Assembly: GCA_020403425.1 (NCBI GenBank)
Contig: JADBXR010000008.1
Coordinates: forward strand, 206,986-270,985
Direction of reading: 5' to 3'
DNA from: Chitinophagaceae bacterium
Lineage (GTDB): Bacteria; Bacteroidota; Bacteroidia; Chitinophagales; Chitinophagaceae
DNA: 64,000 nt
Positions 10,913-21,226 of this stretch are shown here, in pieces (the first letter of the stretch is position 1; each line of letters starts with the position of its first letter). Made by a program: the position numbers and the translations under genes. The notes below the pieces were generated by a model, which saw only the letters and a list, made by a program, of their open reading frames with translations, did not search any database and was not told the DNA's origin.

Positions 10913-12436
10913 ATGGAATTCCTCAAACAACTCGGTATAACTGCAGAAAACGCCGGCACTTCAAGCGGCACACAATGGATCAATAGTAAAGGCGCAACTA
11001 TCGATTCTTTCTCGCCTGTTGACGGGGGCAAGATCGGTTCCGTTACCGAAACGGATGCAGCGGCCTACGAAGCCTTGATCGGTAAAGCACAGGAAGCTTT
11101 TTCCGTGTGGCGAATGTGGCCGGCACCCAAACGCGGCGAGATCGTTCGCCAGGTGGGCGATGCCCTTCGTACCCATAAGGAAGCGCTGGGTAAACTGGTC
11201 AGTTATGAAATGGGGAAAAGCCTGCAGGAGGGATATGGAGAAGTACAGGAGATGATCGATATATGCGATTTTGCCGTAGGCCTTTCGCGCCAGTTGTATG
11301 GCTTGACCATGCACAGCGAGCGACCCGCGCACCGGATGTACGAACAATGGCATCCGCTGGGTATCGTGGGGATCATTTCCGCATTCAATTTCCCGGTTGC
11401 TGTGTGGAGCTGGAATGCTGCATTGGCATGGGTATGCGGCAATGTGACCATCTGGAAGCCCAGCGAAAAAACACCTTTATGCGGTATCGCCGTGCAAAAG
11501 ATCGTAGCAGAGGTATTTGCAAAGAACCAGGTACCTGAAGGCGTGAACGGACTGGTACAAGGCGGCAGAGAAGTGGGCGAATGGATCAGCAAAGACACAC
11601 GCATTCCATTGGTTTCCGCTACCGGATCTACCCGCATGGGTAAGGCACTGAGTGCCACGGTAGCAGCCAGGCTGGGAAAAAGCATCCTGGAACTGGGTGG
11701 AAACAATGCCATCATCATTTCAAAAGATGCCGACCTGGACATGGCACTCATCGGCTCAGTATTCGGTGCCGTAGGTACGGCAGGACAACGCTGTACCACT
11801 ACCAGGAGACTCATTATCCATGAATCGGTATATGAGACCTTCAAACAGAAATTGATCAAAGCTTATGGCCAGTTGCGCATAGGCGATCCGCTGGATACAC
11901 ACAACCATGTAGGGCCACTAATCGACACCGATGCAGTGAACATGTACCTAAGTGCCATCAAACAATGTAAAGAGCAAGGTGGACATTTTATCGTGGAAGG
12001 CGGCGTACTGGAAGGCAAAGGATATGAAAGCGGCTGTTACGTAAAACCCTGCATAGCCGAAGCGAAAAATGAAATGGCGATCGTACAGCATGAAACTTTT
12101 GCACCGATCCTTTACCTGATGCCTTATAGCACCCTGGAAGAAGCCATCGCTTTACAGAATGGTGTTCCGCAAGGCCTCTCCTCTTCCATCATGACCCTGA
12201 ATATGCGCGAAGCAGAAAGGTTCCTGTCGCATGCCGGAAGCGACTGCGGTATTGCCAACGTGAACATAGGCACGAGCGGTGCTGAGATCGGTGGTGCATT
12301 TGGCGGAGAAAAAGAGACCGGTGGTGGCCGCGAAAGTGGCAGCGATGCATGGAAAGCCTATATGCGCCGGCAGACCAATACCATCAACTGGAGCGATAAA
12401 CTTCCGTTGGCACAGGGTATTGTGTTTGATCTGTAG
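10913..12436 (+). CDS. aldehyde dehydrogenase family protein (ALDH7-like / aminoadipate-semialdehyde dehydrogenase-like)
   Basis: 507 aa; ELGGNNAIIISKDADLD, GTAGQRCTTTRRLIIHESVY, VNIGTSGAEIGGAFGGEKETGGGRESGSDAWK. Confidence 0.88.
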   Translation: MEFLKQLGITAENAGTSSGTQWINSKGATIDSFSPVDGGKIGSVTETDAAAYEALIGKAQEAFSVWRMWPAPKRGEIVRQVGDALRTHKEALGKLVSYEMGKSLQEGYGEVQEMIDICDFAVGLSRQLYGLTMHSERPAHRMYEQWHPLGIVGIISAFNFPVAVWSWNAALAWVCGNVTIWKPSEKTPLCGIAVQKIVAEVFAKNQVPEGVNGLVQGGREVGEWISKDTRIPLVSATGSTRMGKALSATVAARLGKSILELGGNNAIIISKDADLDMALIGSVFGAVGTAGQRCTTTRRLIIHESVYETFKQKLIKAYGQLRIGDPLDTHNHVGPLIDTDAVNMYLSAIKQCKEQGGHFIVEGGVLEGKGYESGCYVKPCIAEAKNEMAIVQHETFAPILYLMPYSTLEEAIALQNGVPQGLSSSIMTLNMREAERFLSHAGSDCGIANVNIGTSGAEIGGAFGGEKETGGGRESGSDAWKAYMRRQTNTINWSDKLPLAQGIVFDL

Positions 12437-12487
12437 TTTTCCGGCAGCAGCATCGCATTTCTCGGAGTAGATCTTAAAACCAACGAT

Positions 12488-12688
12488 ATGTTATTGGCGA
12501 TCCTATTCCCTTTCCTGTCATTTTTCTTCAGGGGAAAGATATTCACGGCCATAATCTGCCTGATACTGCAACTGACCCTGTTAGGATGGTTGCCCGCTGC
12601 TTTGTGGGCAGTCATGTCATTACAGAATGCCCGCGCAGAAAAAAGGAACCGAAAACTGATCAAAGCGATCAGGGAAAGCCGGGGTTGA
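12488..12688 (+). CDS. small YqaE/Pmp3-like membrane protein
   Basis: 66 aa, two hydrophobic helices, LTLLGWLPAALWAVMSL. Confidence 0.6.
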   Translation: MLLAILFPFLSFFFRGKIFTAIICLILQLTLLGWLPAALWAVMSLQNARAEKRNRKLIKAIRESRG

Positions 12689-12696
12689 GGCTTTCT

Positions 12697-13026
12697 CTAC
12701 TCAAACACGAAATACAGGCCAACAAAAATGATCCCGATGGCCACAGAGGTCAGTCCATACAGTATCCAGTTATACAATTCAGGAACAGGGTTCACCAGGG
12801 TAAGTACACAGCTCACAAAACCCAGGAAAGCGCCGATGCCCATATACAGGAAACCTGCGGTCTGTCTTCTGGCATGAACCAGCTTCCGGTAGGTTGCCAG
12901 TCGTTCCTGTATAAATTCGGGATCAAGGCCCGACTGCATGAGTTCGTCCTGAACAGACTCAACCGATCGTTTATCGGCAAGCCATTGCTGCACAAAGTCA
13001 GCACTTATTGCGGAGGTATACGGCAT
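12697..13026 (-). CDS. hypothetical small membrane protein
   Basis: 109 aa, SVESVQDELMQSGLDPEFIQERL followed by two TM segments; dominates other frames in the interval. Confidence 0.6.
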   Translation of the reverse strand: MPYTSAISADFVQQWLADKRSVESVQDELMQSGLDPEFIQERLATYRKLVHARRQTAGFLYMGIGAFLGFVSCVLTLVNPVPELYNWILYGLTSVAIGIIFVGLYFVFE

Positions 13027-13307
13027 AGCAATCGTTTATCGGGTAAGGAATGTTTCCTTCCTGGCAAAATCGTTAACTCAATATAAGGAGTTTACCGAAT
13101 TCCACACCACTGTCTCCGCAAAATTTGGTCTCCACCAGTCAGGCTTCACTTGTTTTAGGGGCTTTGGGTCGGGGCTTGCTGCAGATCTCTTCCAAATACC
13201 GCCTGCTGCCCTGCTCAAAGAATCAATAAACTCCATGACAAAATCCATCTTTCCTGTATCTTACCATCGAAATACCGATCGCCGGCGTTCGTACCAACAC
13301 TGCTGCT

Positions 13308-14627
13308 ATGAAAAGACTCGTTTACCTATCGCTACTGTTGCTGGCAGTAGCCTGTTCTCAAAACAAACCCGCCCAGGATGTAACAGCACAACTGAATCAA
13401 CTGGCAGAAAGATATGTGCGGCTGGGACTCACCATCGGTCAATACGACGAAGCCTTTGTTGACGCCTATTATGGCCCCGACTCCCTGCATCCCCAGACAC
13501 CAAAAGCTGCCGTATTTCCCAAGGACAGTTTACTGAAAGCCGTTGAAGACCTATCGGGCGAACTGGAGCGACTGATTCATTCCGGCAAAAACGATACACT
13601 TCTCCAGACAAGGGGAGCCTGGATACAGGCACAACTCACTGCCTTTGCAGGCAGGATCCGGATCTTCTCCGGCCAGTATCCCCGTTTTGAGGAAGAGACC
13701 AAAGAACTATTTGGCGTGACCGTTCCCTCCTATCCGGAAAAGCATTTCCAGGAACTGGTGGCACAACTCAATAAGAGCTTACCCGGAAAAGGAAACCTAA
13801 ACGAACGTTTCCAGCAACTGGCCAACCGATTCATCATACCCAAAGAGAAACTGGATACGGTGTTCAGAACAGCCATTGCGGAATGTCGCAAAAGAACCAA
13901 AGCCCATTACGAGCTACCTGCTACAGAAGACTTCACACTGGAATACGTAACCAACAAGCCCTGGAGCGGATATAACTGGTACAAGGGCAAGTACCAAAGC
14001 CTGGTACAGATCAATACTGATCTGAAGATCTTCCTTGAAAAAGCGATCGATGTGGGCAGTCATGAAAGTTATCCCGGTCATCATGTGTACAATATGCTGC
14101 TGGAAAAAAACCTGTATCGTGACAAAGGATGGATAGAGATCTCCCTGTACCCGCTGTTCAGTCCGCAATCCCTGATCGCCGAGGGTAGTGCCAACTATGG
14201 CATTGATGTCACATTCCCCGGCAAAGAAAAGAACAGGTTCGCCAAAGAAGTATTACTGCCGCTGGCCGGCCTGGACACTACCGGTCTTGACCAGTATTTT
14301 ACCGCATTAGAGCTGAAAGGCGAACTGAATTATGCGCGTAATGAAGTGGCAAGAGGATTACTAAATGGCACAATGACCGAATCTGAAGCCCTCCGATGGT
14401 TACAGGAATACGGATTGAACAATCGGGAAACTGCTTTAAAATCGATCAGCTTCATCAGGACCAACCGTAGTTATGTGATCAACTACAATTATGGAAAAGA
14501 CCTTGTTAAAAACTATATCGAGTCCTATGGCGGCACCGACAAGGACCCGGCCAAACGCTGGCAACTGTTTGCCAAACTGCTCAGCAATCCTGTCACCCCG
14601 GCCGATCTCTTGTTGGCCAAACCCTAA
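13308..14627 (+). CDS. lipoprotein with DUF885-like metallopeptidase signature
   Basis: Signal/lipobox LLLLAVACSQ; HESYPGHHVYNMLLE and EGSANYGIDV. Confidence 0.65.
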   Translation: MKRLVYLSLLLLAVACSQNKPAQDVTAQLNQLAERYVRLGLTIGQYDEAFVDAYYGPDSLHPQTPKAAVFPKDSLLKAVEDLSGELERLIHSGKNDTLLQTRGAWIQAQLTAFAGRIRIFSGQYPRFEEETKELFGVTVPSYPEKHFQELVAQLNKSLPGKGNLNERFQQLANRFIIPKEKLDTVFRTAIAECRKRTKAHYELPATEDFTLEYVTNKPWSGYNWYKGKYQSLVQINTDLKIFLEKAIDVGSHESYPGHHVYNMLLEKNLYRDKGWIEISLYPLFSPQSLIAEGSANYGIDVTFPGKEKNRFAKEVLLPLAGLDTTGLDQYFTALELKGELNYARNEVARGLLNGTMTESEALRWLQEYGLNNRETALKSISFIRTNRSYVINYNYGKDLVKNYIESYGGTDKDPAKRWQLFAKLLSNPVTPADLLLAKP

Positions 14628-14813
14628 AGCAATGATAAAAACCCGCAGAATACAGCATGAAAATACTTGGTTCTGCACTTTTCAACTATTTAGTAATCAA
14701 GACGATACGATACCATACGCGTTACATTTAAGGTTTTCCTAAAACTAGGCCGCCTTCATTATTTTATCATTATCATTTCTCAAATTTGTAAGCATAGAAA
14801 ACACTTTTACAAA

Positions 14814-16532
14814 ATGATGCATCGTGGGATTGTTGTTGCCATAGTGGCATTGCCTTTCTTTTTCTACCAGGGGCATGCGCAGACCGAAGTACCCAAAGGC
14901 TGGCACCTGATGGATTATGCACAGGATTCTTTTTATGGCATCAGTCTTAACAAAGCCTACACTTTCCTGAAAGAAAAACGGAAAATTTCCAAACCAGTGA
15001 TCGTGGCCGTACTGGATTCTGGTGTTGATACCACCCACGAAGACCTGAAGAACATACTCTGGCATAACCCCAAAGAGATCCCGGGGAACGGTAAAGATGA
15101 CGATGGCAACGGATACGTGGACGATGTATACGGCTGGAATTTCCTGGGTGGAAAAGATGGTCGAGATGTATGCCGTACTTCTGATGAGAGATCACGTGTA
15201 TACCATCGTTTGAAAGGCAAGTTCTCCGGTCAGTCAGTAGATACCGCCACTCTCGCAGGCAATGAGAAAGAGCAATACCTTACCTGGAAAAAAGCGGCCA
15301 GTGAACTCAATTTCAGCTCTGATGAACAGGTTGAACTGTTGTTCGTGGAAGTGACCGCCAAAGCCATCAAGCGCCACGATAAAGTATTACGCAAAGAAAT
15401 GGGCGTGGAAGAATACACCTGCGACTACCTGGAAAAATTCGAACCCAGGACCAAGGCAGCGCGTGAAGCGAAATTCGGTTACCTGACCTGTATCAAGATG
15501 ATCGGCGTGGACCCTGATGAGAAGAATACGAATACCATTGCCGACCTGGACGAATATGTGGAAGGCAAAAAAATGGCTTTTGAATCAAAAGACACTCCCC
15601 CTATTGATTATCGGGCCGAGATCATCAAAGACAACTACGAAGACATCTCCGACCGGTTCTATGGCAACAATGATGTAATGGGGCCGATCAGCAGTGCCAA
15701 ACATGGCACCCATGTATCTGGACTCATCGCGGCACAACGCAATAACGGCATCGGGATCGACGGCGTGGCAGATAATGTCAAACTGATGATGATGCGCGTG
15801 GTACCTGATGGCGACGAATACGACAAGGATGTGGCACTTGCCATTCATTATGCGGTGGACAATGGCGCCAAAGTGATCAACATGAGTTTCGGCAAATCCT
15901 TCTCACCTGAAAAAAGGTGGGTAGACAGTGCTGTGAAATATGCAGAGCTGCATGATGTACTCATTGTTCATGCATCCGGTAACGAAAGTAACAACCTGGA
16001 TGAAAAGGAGAATTTCCCCAATCCGTGGCTTAAGCAATGGAACACCACTGCAAAGAACTTCATCACCGTAGGTTCAAGCAGTGACCCGAAGATCACCGGC
16101 AGTATAGCGGCGGACTTCAGTAATTATGGTAAACGGAACGTAGATGTATTTGCCCCAGGTGTAAAGATATACTCCACTTTCCCCGGTGGCAACCAATATG
16201 GCAACCTGAAAGGCACAAGCATGTCAGCACCCATTGTCAGCGGATTGGCCGCTCTGATACGCGGGTATTATCCCGAACTGAACGCAATGCAGGTAAAAAA
16301 GATCATCGAGGAATCGGCAGTACAACCCGAGAACACCCTGACAGTTTTGAGACCCGGTACCAAAGACGAAGAGATCCCTTTTAACCTATTAAGCAAAACA
16401 GGCGGCATCATCAATGCATATAAAGCCGTTTTAAGCGCCGACACTACCAAAACTGCGGCAGCGGTCATCCTGAAAACGCCGGTAAAACCTTCCAATATTC
16501 CATCCCAGAAAAACACAAAATCCAATCGATAA
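14814..16532 (+). CDS. S8 (subtilisin-like) family serine peptidase
   Basis: VAVLDSGVDTTHEDL (Asp), HGTHVSGLIAA (His), GTSMSAPIVSGLAAL (Ser). Confidence 0.95.
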   Translation: MMHRGIVVAIVALPFFFYQGHAQTEVPKGWHLMDYAQDSFYGISLNKAYTFLKEKRKISKPVIVAVLDSGVDTTHEDLKNILWHNPKEIPGNGKDDDGNGYVDDVYGWNFLGGKDGRDVCRTSDERSRVYHRLKGKFSGQSVDTATLAGNEKEQYLTWKKAASELNFSSDEQVELLFVEVTAKAIKRHDKVLRKEMGVEEYTCDYLEKFEPRTKAAREAKFGYLTCIKMIGVDPDEKNTNTIADLDEYVEGKKMAFESKDTPPIDYRAEIIKDNYEDISDRFYGNNDVMGPISSAKHGTHVSGLIAAQRNNGIGIDGVADNVKLMMMRVVPDGDEYDKDVALAIHYAVDNGAKVINMSFGKSFSPEKRWVDSAVKYAELHDVLIVHASGNESNNLDEKENFPNPWLKQWNTTAKNFITVGSSSDPKITGSIAADFSNYGKRNVDVFAPGVKIYSTFPGGNQYGNLKGTSMSAPIVSGLAALIRGYYPELNAMQVKKIIEESAVQPENTLTVLRPGTKDEEIPFNLLSKTGGIINAYKAVLSADTTKTAAAVILKTPVKPSNIPSQKNTKSNR

Positions 16533-17047
16533 TGCCCAGACCTCAATCCTCTGAATTCCCATCTTATTTCGCCCGGTATATTTCACAAGTAGCAACAGAC
16601 AGTGTAGCAGAAGCCGTTCAACGTTATGCTGCCGTCCTCAACGATTTTTACACATCACTTCCGGAAGAGAAAGCCGACTACCGTTACGCAGAGGGCAAAT
16701 GGACCATCAAGGAACTGCTGCAGCACGTGATCGATGCGGAAAGGATCTTCGCTTACCGGATATTACGAATTTCACGTAAAGACACAACTCCACTGGCTTC
16801 CTTCGACGAAGACAGTTATGTACAAAACGCACAGGCCGATAAAAGATCCCTCGCCTCGCTGAAAGAAGAGTTCCTTGCCGTACGCAGGTCTTCCGACCTG
16901 TTACTGGCCTCTCTGAGCGAAGAACAACTGGCAGAAAAAGGCACCGCCAGCAACCTGCCCGTAACGGCCAATGCCATTGGTTTCATCCTGTTCGGCCACC
17001 TGCTGCACCACAAAGCGGTTCTGGAAGAAAGGTATTTACAGGGATAA
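16532..17047 (+). CDS. DinB-family protein
   Basis: DYRYAEGKWTIKELLQHVIDAERIFAYRILRI, HLLHHKAVLEERYL. Confidence 0.85.
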   Translation: MPRPQSSEFPSYFARYISQVATDSVAEAVQRYAAVLNDFYTSLPEEKADYRYAEGKWTIKELLQHVIDAERIFAYRILRISRKDTTPLASFDEDSYVQNAQADKRSLASLKEEFLAVRRSSDLLLASLSEEQLAEKGTASNLPVTANAIGFILFGHLLHHKAVLEERYLQG

Positions 17048-17072
17048 GAGAATCCATCATTACAAGTTCTGA

Positions 17073-17111
17073 AAAGGATAAGGGCGGATGCAAAACAACC
17101 GCCCTTATCCT
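17073..17111. terminator. bidirectional terminator hairpin
   Basis: AAGGATAAGGGCGG / CCGCCCTTATCCTT, 14-bp perfect stem. Confidence 0.75.
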
Positions 17112-17157
17112 TATTGCACCTACCTTAAACACCCTACCCACTTTAACCAGTCGTCCC

Positions 17158-17976
17158 TCAATACCTCACAAAATCACACCATTCCTCATCGCATAACAAT
17201 CTCTGTAAAACAGGATCTTTCAACACTTCCGTATAATCCATGGCTTTCCCGTTGACCCAGATGGTCCTGTATACGAGACGGATACCATGGCTATAATCTA
17301 CCCACCAGTTAATATGTCCCGTATACAGCGGTTGTATGGGCTTACCATCGAGTTTGTGCCATCCATAGATCGCTTCCCTATCGGGACGCGGATCGCGCGA
17401 AACCTTTCCCGAGATCACCACATCTTTTTTGATCCCGGCTATCAGCCCTTTTCTTCCTTTTCGTTGCCCTTCCACTATCAGGTGATGCTGCCACATGGTG
17501 ACCGAACTGTCGCGGAATGCATACATGGGAACCGGCGCCAGTTTCACTGCCGCCTGCGCATAAATATCATTCACCATTTTACGGGTAGGGAGAAAACAAT
17601 GAAAACTATCGGCGATCACCTGCGCAGCCATGGGCGTCAGGGGGATCCTTGCCCAGTCCTTATCGGTTCCCAGCGAAAGATAATCAGGTGACACAAAATA
17701 ATACGCCTGTATCCTTTTACCGCTGGTACTGTCTGTAAGCGAAACATGGATGCGGGCAAATTTTCTGAGGAACCCGGGGATATTACCCTCGAGTATCTCC
17801 TGCATGGCCAGAGAGTCCCGTTCGCGCCATTGGGCAGTCGCTACCTGCTGATAAAAAGTTGTTCCCGTTTGTTCGCTACGCCCTTCTTTCCGGACCGGCC
17901 ATTGCATGTTCCGGCTGCTGTTGCAGGATTGCAGCAGAACACCTGCGACGATCGAGATGAAAATCCATTTTGTCAT
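17158..17976 (-). CDS. hypothetical lipoprotein
   Basis: Internal start MTKWIFISIVAGVLLQSCNSSRN gives a lipoprotein signal; longer ORF start at 18063 is less likely. Confidence 0.65.
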   Translation of the reverse strand: MTKWIFISIVAGVLLQSCNSSRNMQWPVRKEGRSEQTGTTFYQQVATAQWRERDSLAMQEILEGNIPGFLRKFARIHVSLTDSTSGKRIQAYYFVSPDYLSLGTDKDWARIPLTPMAAQVIADSFHCFLPTRKMVNDIYAQAAVKLAPVPMYAFRDSSVTMWQHHLIVEGQRKGRKGLIAGIKKDVVISGKVSRDPRPDREAIYGWHKLDGKPIQPLYTGHINWWVDYSHGIRLVYRTIWVNGKAMDYTEVLKDPVLQRLLCDEEWCDFVRY

Positions 17977-18063
17977 ATGTTCTCGTGCTGAACCAGCAAC
18001 CCCACTAAGGTATACAGAAATCAGCCAACTGTTCTTATCATTCCTACAGTAACTTAGCAGCAC

Positions 18064-18558
18064 ATGACGACCATCGGACTGATATCAGACACACACGACT
18101 ATCTGGATGAAGCCGTATACCGGCATTTCGCCAACTGCGACGAGATCTGGCATGCAGGCGATTTCGGCAGCGCTTCCATAGCCGAAGCATTACAACAATG
18201 CAAACCGCTTCGTGGCGTATATGGGAATATTGATGGACAGGATATACGCAGCCAATTCCCTGAAACACTGGTCTGGACCTGTGAGCAGGTGAAAATAGTG
18301 ATGACGCATATCGGCGGTTACCCACCCAAATACAACCCTGCCTCCAAAGCACTGATACAAGAACACCAACCGCAGCTGTTCATCAGCGGGCATTCGCACA
18401 TATTAAAGGTCATGTACGACGACAAACAGCATTGTCTGCACATGAATCCTGGTGCAGCTGGCAAACAAGGCTGGCACAAAACAAGAACCCTGATCCGTTT
18501 TGTGATCGATGGCAGAGAAATGAACCACTGTGAAGTGATAGAGCTGGGAGCTAGATGA
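18064..18558 (+). CDS. YfcE/MJ0936-type metallophosphoesterase
   Basis: IGLISDTHDYLD, IWHAGDFGS, GVYGNIDGQD, FISGHSHILK, HMNPGAAG. Confidence 0.92.
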   Translation: MTTIGLISDTHDYLDEAVYRHFANCDEIWHAGDFGSASIAEALQQCKPLRGVYGNIDGQDIRSQFPETLVWTCEQVKIVMTHIGGYPPKYNPASKALIQEHQPQLFISGHSHILKVMYDDKQHCLHMNPGAAGKQGWHKTRTLIRFVIDGREMNHCEVIELGAR

Positions 18559-18579
18559 TATCAGGTAAACGCTGCAATA

Positions 18580-18605
18580 AAAAAGCCGCATGTATGCGGC
18601 TTTTT
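18580..18605. terminator. bidirectional terminator
   Basis: AAAAAGCCGCAT GT ATGCGGCTTTTT, perfect 12-bp stem. Confidence 0.8.
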
Positions 18606-18613
18606 CTATCAGT

Positions 18614-19087
18614 TTAGTTCATTCCCGGGAACCAGGGTCTCCCAACGATCTCACGGAAAGGCCAGGGGATGGTGGCAAAGATCACGACCAGCGCCAGCAG
18701 AAAATAGATGAATGCTTTCTTATATTTCACTTCATCACTAACGGGCTTTTTGGCCATGCCATGGCCCAGTGTGATCAAGGTAATGGCGATGATCATTCCG
18801 AGCGGATGTTCCACCCAGAAAAAACGATAAAAGGTATCTTTCATCACGCTCGTTCCTTCCGGCAATGTTGTGGTGAAGAAACCATAGCGGCCCAACGCCA
18901 CCTGGTACAGACCCAGCAACAAAGTGATATGGGCGCTGATCATGGTGAACAACCATATTTTTTTATCACCAGCGGCAAATGTCCTTTTACCCTTCCAACC
19001 GGTGTAGGCTTTGATGATCGATACCAATAACAATATCAAAATCACCCAACGAAGAAAATTATGTAAGTGAACCATTCCTGTCTGCAT
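18614..19087 (-). CDS. cytochrome b-like small membrane protein
   Basis: 157 aa, four TM segments with conserved-looking His (HLHNFLRW, SAHITLLLGL, VEHPLGM, GHGMAKK). Confidence 0.6.
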   Translation of the reverse strand: MQTGMVHLHNFLRWVILILLLVSIIKAYTGWKGKRTFAAGDKKIWLFTMISAHITLLLGLYQVALGRYGFFTTTLPEGTSVMKDTFYRFFWVEHPLGMIIAITLITLGHGMAKKPVSDEVKYKKAFIYFLLALVVIFATIPWPFREIVGRPWFPGMN

Positions 19088-19182
19088 ATTATTTATTTTA
19101 AGTTCGAAAGATAATCAAGGGTTTGAATAAAGACGAAAGTTTCTTCGATAAAAAACACCCACTACTCACTACTCACCACTAC

Positions 19183-20268
19183 CTACTCCACCCAGTCCGC
19201 TACAAACAAATTCGTATCCCTCGTTCCCCCATTGTTTCGGTTGGAAGAGAAAATAATCTTCTTACCGTCTGGACTGAACATCGGGAATGCATCAAACCCC
19301 TTGTCGCGGCTGATCTTTTCAAGGCCCTTGCCGTTGATATCGGTCAGGTACATATTGAAGGGAAAGCCCCTTTTATATTCGTGGTTGCTGCAAAAAATGA
19401 TGTGTTTGCTATCAGGCGTAAAATTGGGTGCCCAGTTGGCCTGTGCCAGGTTGGTGATCTGTCGGGCATTGCTGCCATCCGCATTGGCCACCCATACTTC
19501 CATATTCGTGGGCGCCACCATACCATCGGCCAGCAGTTCTTTGTATTCCCTGATCTCTGCATCGGTCTTAGGACGACTGGCCCGCCAAACGATCTTTTTC
19601 CCGTCCGGGCTGAACCACGCGCCGCCATCATAACCCAGCATTCGGGTGATGCGTTTCTCTTTACCGGACGCTAGATCCATGATGTACAGTTCCAGGTCTC
19701 CATCCTTGTCACTGCAATAGATCATCTTTTTACCATCGGGAGAGAGAGTCGCTTCCGCATCATAACCTTTGGCCGTGGTAAGCTGCTTAACGATCTTACC
19801 ATTCAGATCGGCCATGAAAATATCGTAGCTGTTGTACAATGGCCATATATAACGGTTACCATATTTTTTACGGTCCGGCGTTGGAGGGCAGGTATCCGCA
19901 CCTTTGTGGGTAGAAGCATAGATAAAATGTTTCCCGTCGGGCAGAAAAAAGGCACAGGTGGTTCGCCCTTTACCGCTGCTGACCATCTTATAAGAAAACT
20001 GCTCATTGGGTGAGGCAGGCAGTTTTCCGATGAAGATCTGATCACAATTGATCCCTTCTTTGGGATTCGTGCGCTGGAAAATGATGTGTTTACCATCATA
20101 GCTCCAGTATGCTTCTGCATTATCACCACCAAAAGTGAGCTGGCGAACATTCTTAAAATGTTTTTCACCGGCAAACAGGACCGAATCCGATACAGCTGCA
20201 GGCGACTGGGCCAGAAGCTGACCAATACCCGCTATAAAACAGATCCATACAAGCAATCCTTTTTTCAT
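19183..20268 (-). CDS. TolB-like PD40 beta-propeller exported protein
   Basis: Repeated xFSPDGKKIxF(S/C)S units and signal peptide. Confidence 0.85.
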   Translation of the reverse strand: MKKGLLVWICFIAGIGQLLAQSPAAVSDSVLFAGEKHFKNVRQLTFGGDNAEAYWSYDGKHIIFQRTNPKEGINCDQIFIGKLPASPNEQFSYKMVSSGKGRTTCAFFLPDGKHFIYASTHKGADTCPPTPDRKKYGNRYIWPLYNSYDIFMADLNGKIVKQLTTAKGYDAEATLSPDGKKMIYCSDKDGDLELYIMDLASGKEKRITRMLGYDGGAWFSPDGKKIVWRASRPKTDAEIREYKELLADGMVAPTNMEVWVANADGSNARQITNLAQANWAPNFTPDSKHIIFCSNHEYKRGFPFNMYLTDINGKGLEKISRDKGFDAFPMFSPDGKKIIFSSNRNNGGTRDTNLFVADWVE

Positions 20269-20364
20269 AGAGTCTTATGTTAAGATTCGGCAAAAATAGG
20301 TGTGAAGCCCCTCTCTTGTGTCAGAAAAATGTCATGACATGCCCTATCCCCATAATTTTGCAGC

Positions 20365-21171
20365 ATGAGATCATGGATAGTTACCAGTTGCCTATTGTTT
20401 GGGATAGCCTGTAAAAATGACCCGAAGGTACCGCCATCAGGCAACCTTGCCCAGGACAAGCTGCCAGCACCCGTACAGGAGCTATTTAACAAGCTGGACA
20501 AATACCCAGACAGCATCAGACTACGAATGCAACTGGTAGATGCGTTGGATAGCCTGGGCGCATACCGTTTGGCTTTGGGACAGATGGATTCCCTGATTAG
20601 GAACGATAGCCTGAATTATGGTTTCTGGTATCGCAAAGCCATGCTGCAGGAAAATTCACGTGATACGAATGGCGCCCTTCGCTCCTACCGGTATGCCATC
20701 CGCATTTACCCGTCACCGGATGCTATACTGGCCGCAGCCAACCTGCTGGCTGAAAAAAAAGACAGTACCGCCCTGTTACTTTGCCAGCAGGTAGCCGATC
20801 TGAAAATGGGAAGGGAGTACACGGCACACTGCCATTTTATTACAGGTATCTACCTGGCAAGAACTGGTAATCAAGCAAAAGCAATAATGGCTTTTGATAA
20901 TTGTATCCGAAACGATCTGAATTATATGGAAGCTTACATGGAAAAAGGGTTTCTGTATTTCGACGCTCAGAAAATCAACGAAGCGCTTGAGGTGTTCCGT
21001 ACGGTGACAACCATCAAAAACACCTATGCAGATGGATATTACTGGATGGCCAAATGCGAGGAAAAATTGAAGCGTCCGGCAGAAGCTATCGACAACTATA
21101 AGAAATCCCTGGTACTGGATCCCAAATTAACCGAAGCAAGTGATGCCTTGAAACGATTGGGCGCTTCCTAA
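20365..21171 (+). CDS. TPR-repeat lipoprotein
   Basis: Lipobox LFGIACKND; TPR-like helices ending AIDNYKKSLVLDPKLTEAS. Confidence 0.8.
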   Translation: MRSWIVTSCLLFGIACKNDPKVPPSGNLAQDKLPAPVQELFNKLDKYPDSIRLRMQLVDALDSLGAYRLALGQMDSLIRNDSLNYGFWYRKAMLQENSRDTNGALRSYRYAIRIYPSPDAILAAANLLAEKKDSTALLLCQQVADLKMGREYTAHCHFITGIYLARTGNQAKAIMAFDNCIRNDLNYMEAYMEKGFLYFDAQKINEALEVFRTVTTIKNTYADGYYWMAKCEEKLKRPAEAIDNYKKSLVLDPKLTEASDALKRLGAS

Positions 21172-21226
21172 ATTTAATCTCAGTAAAAGGATAAATTTCC
21201 GCAATTTCGCACCACAAATCAGAGTT

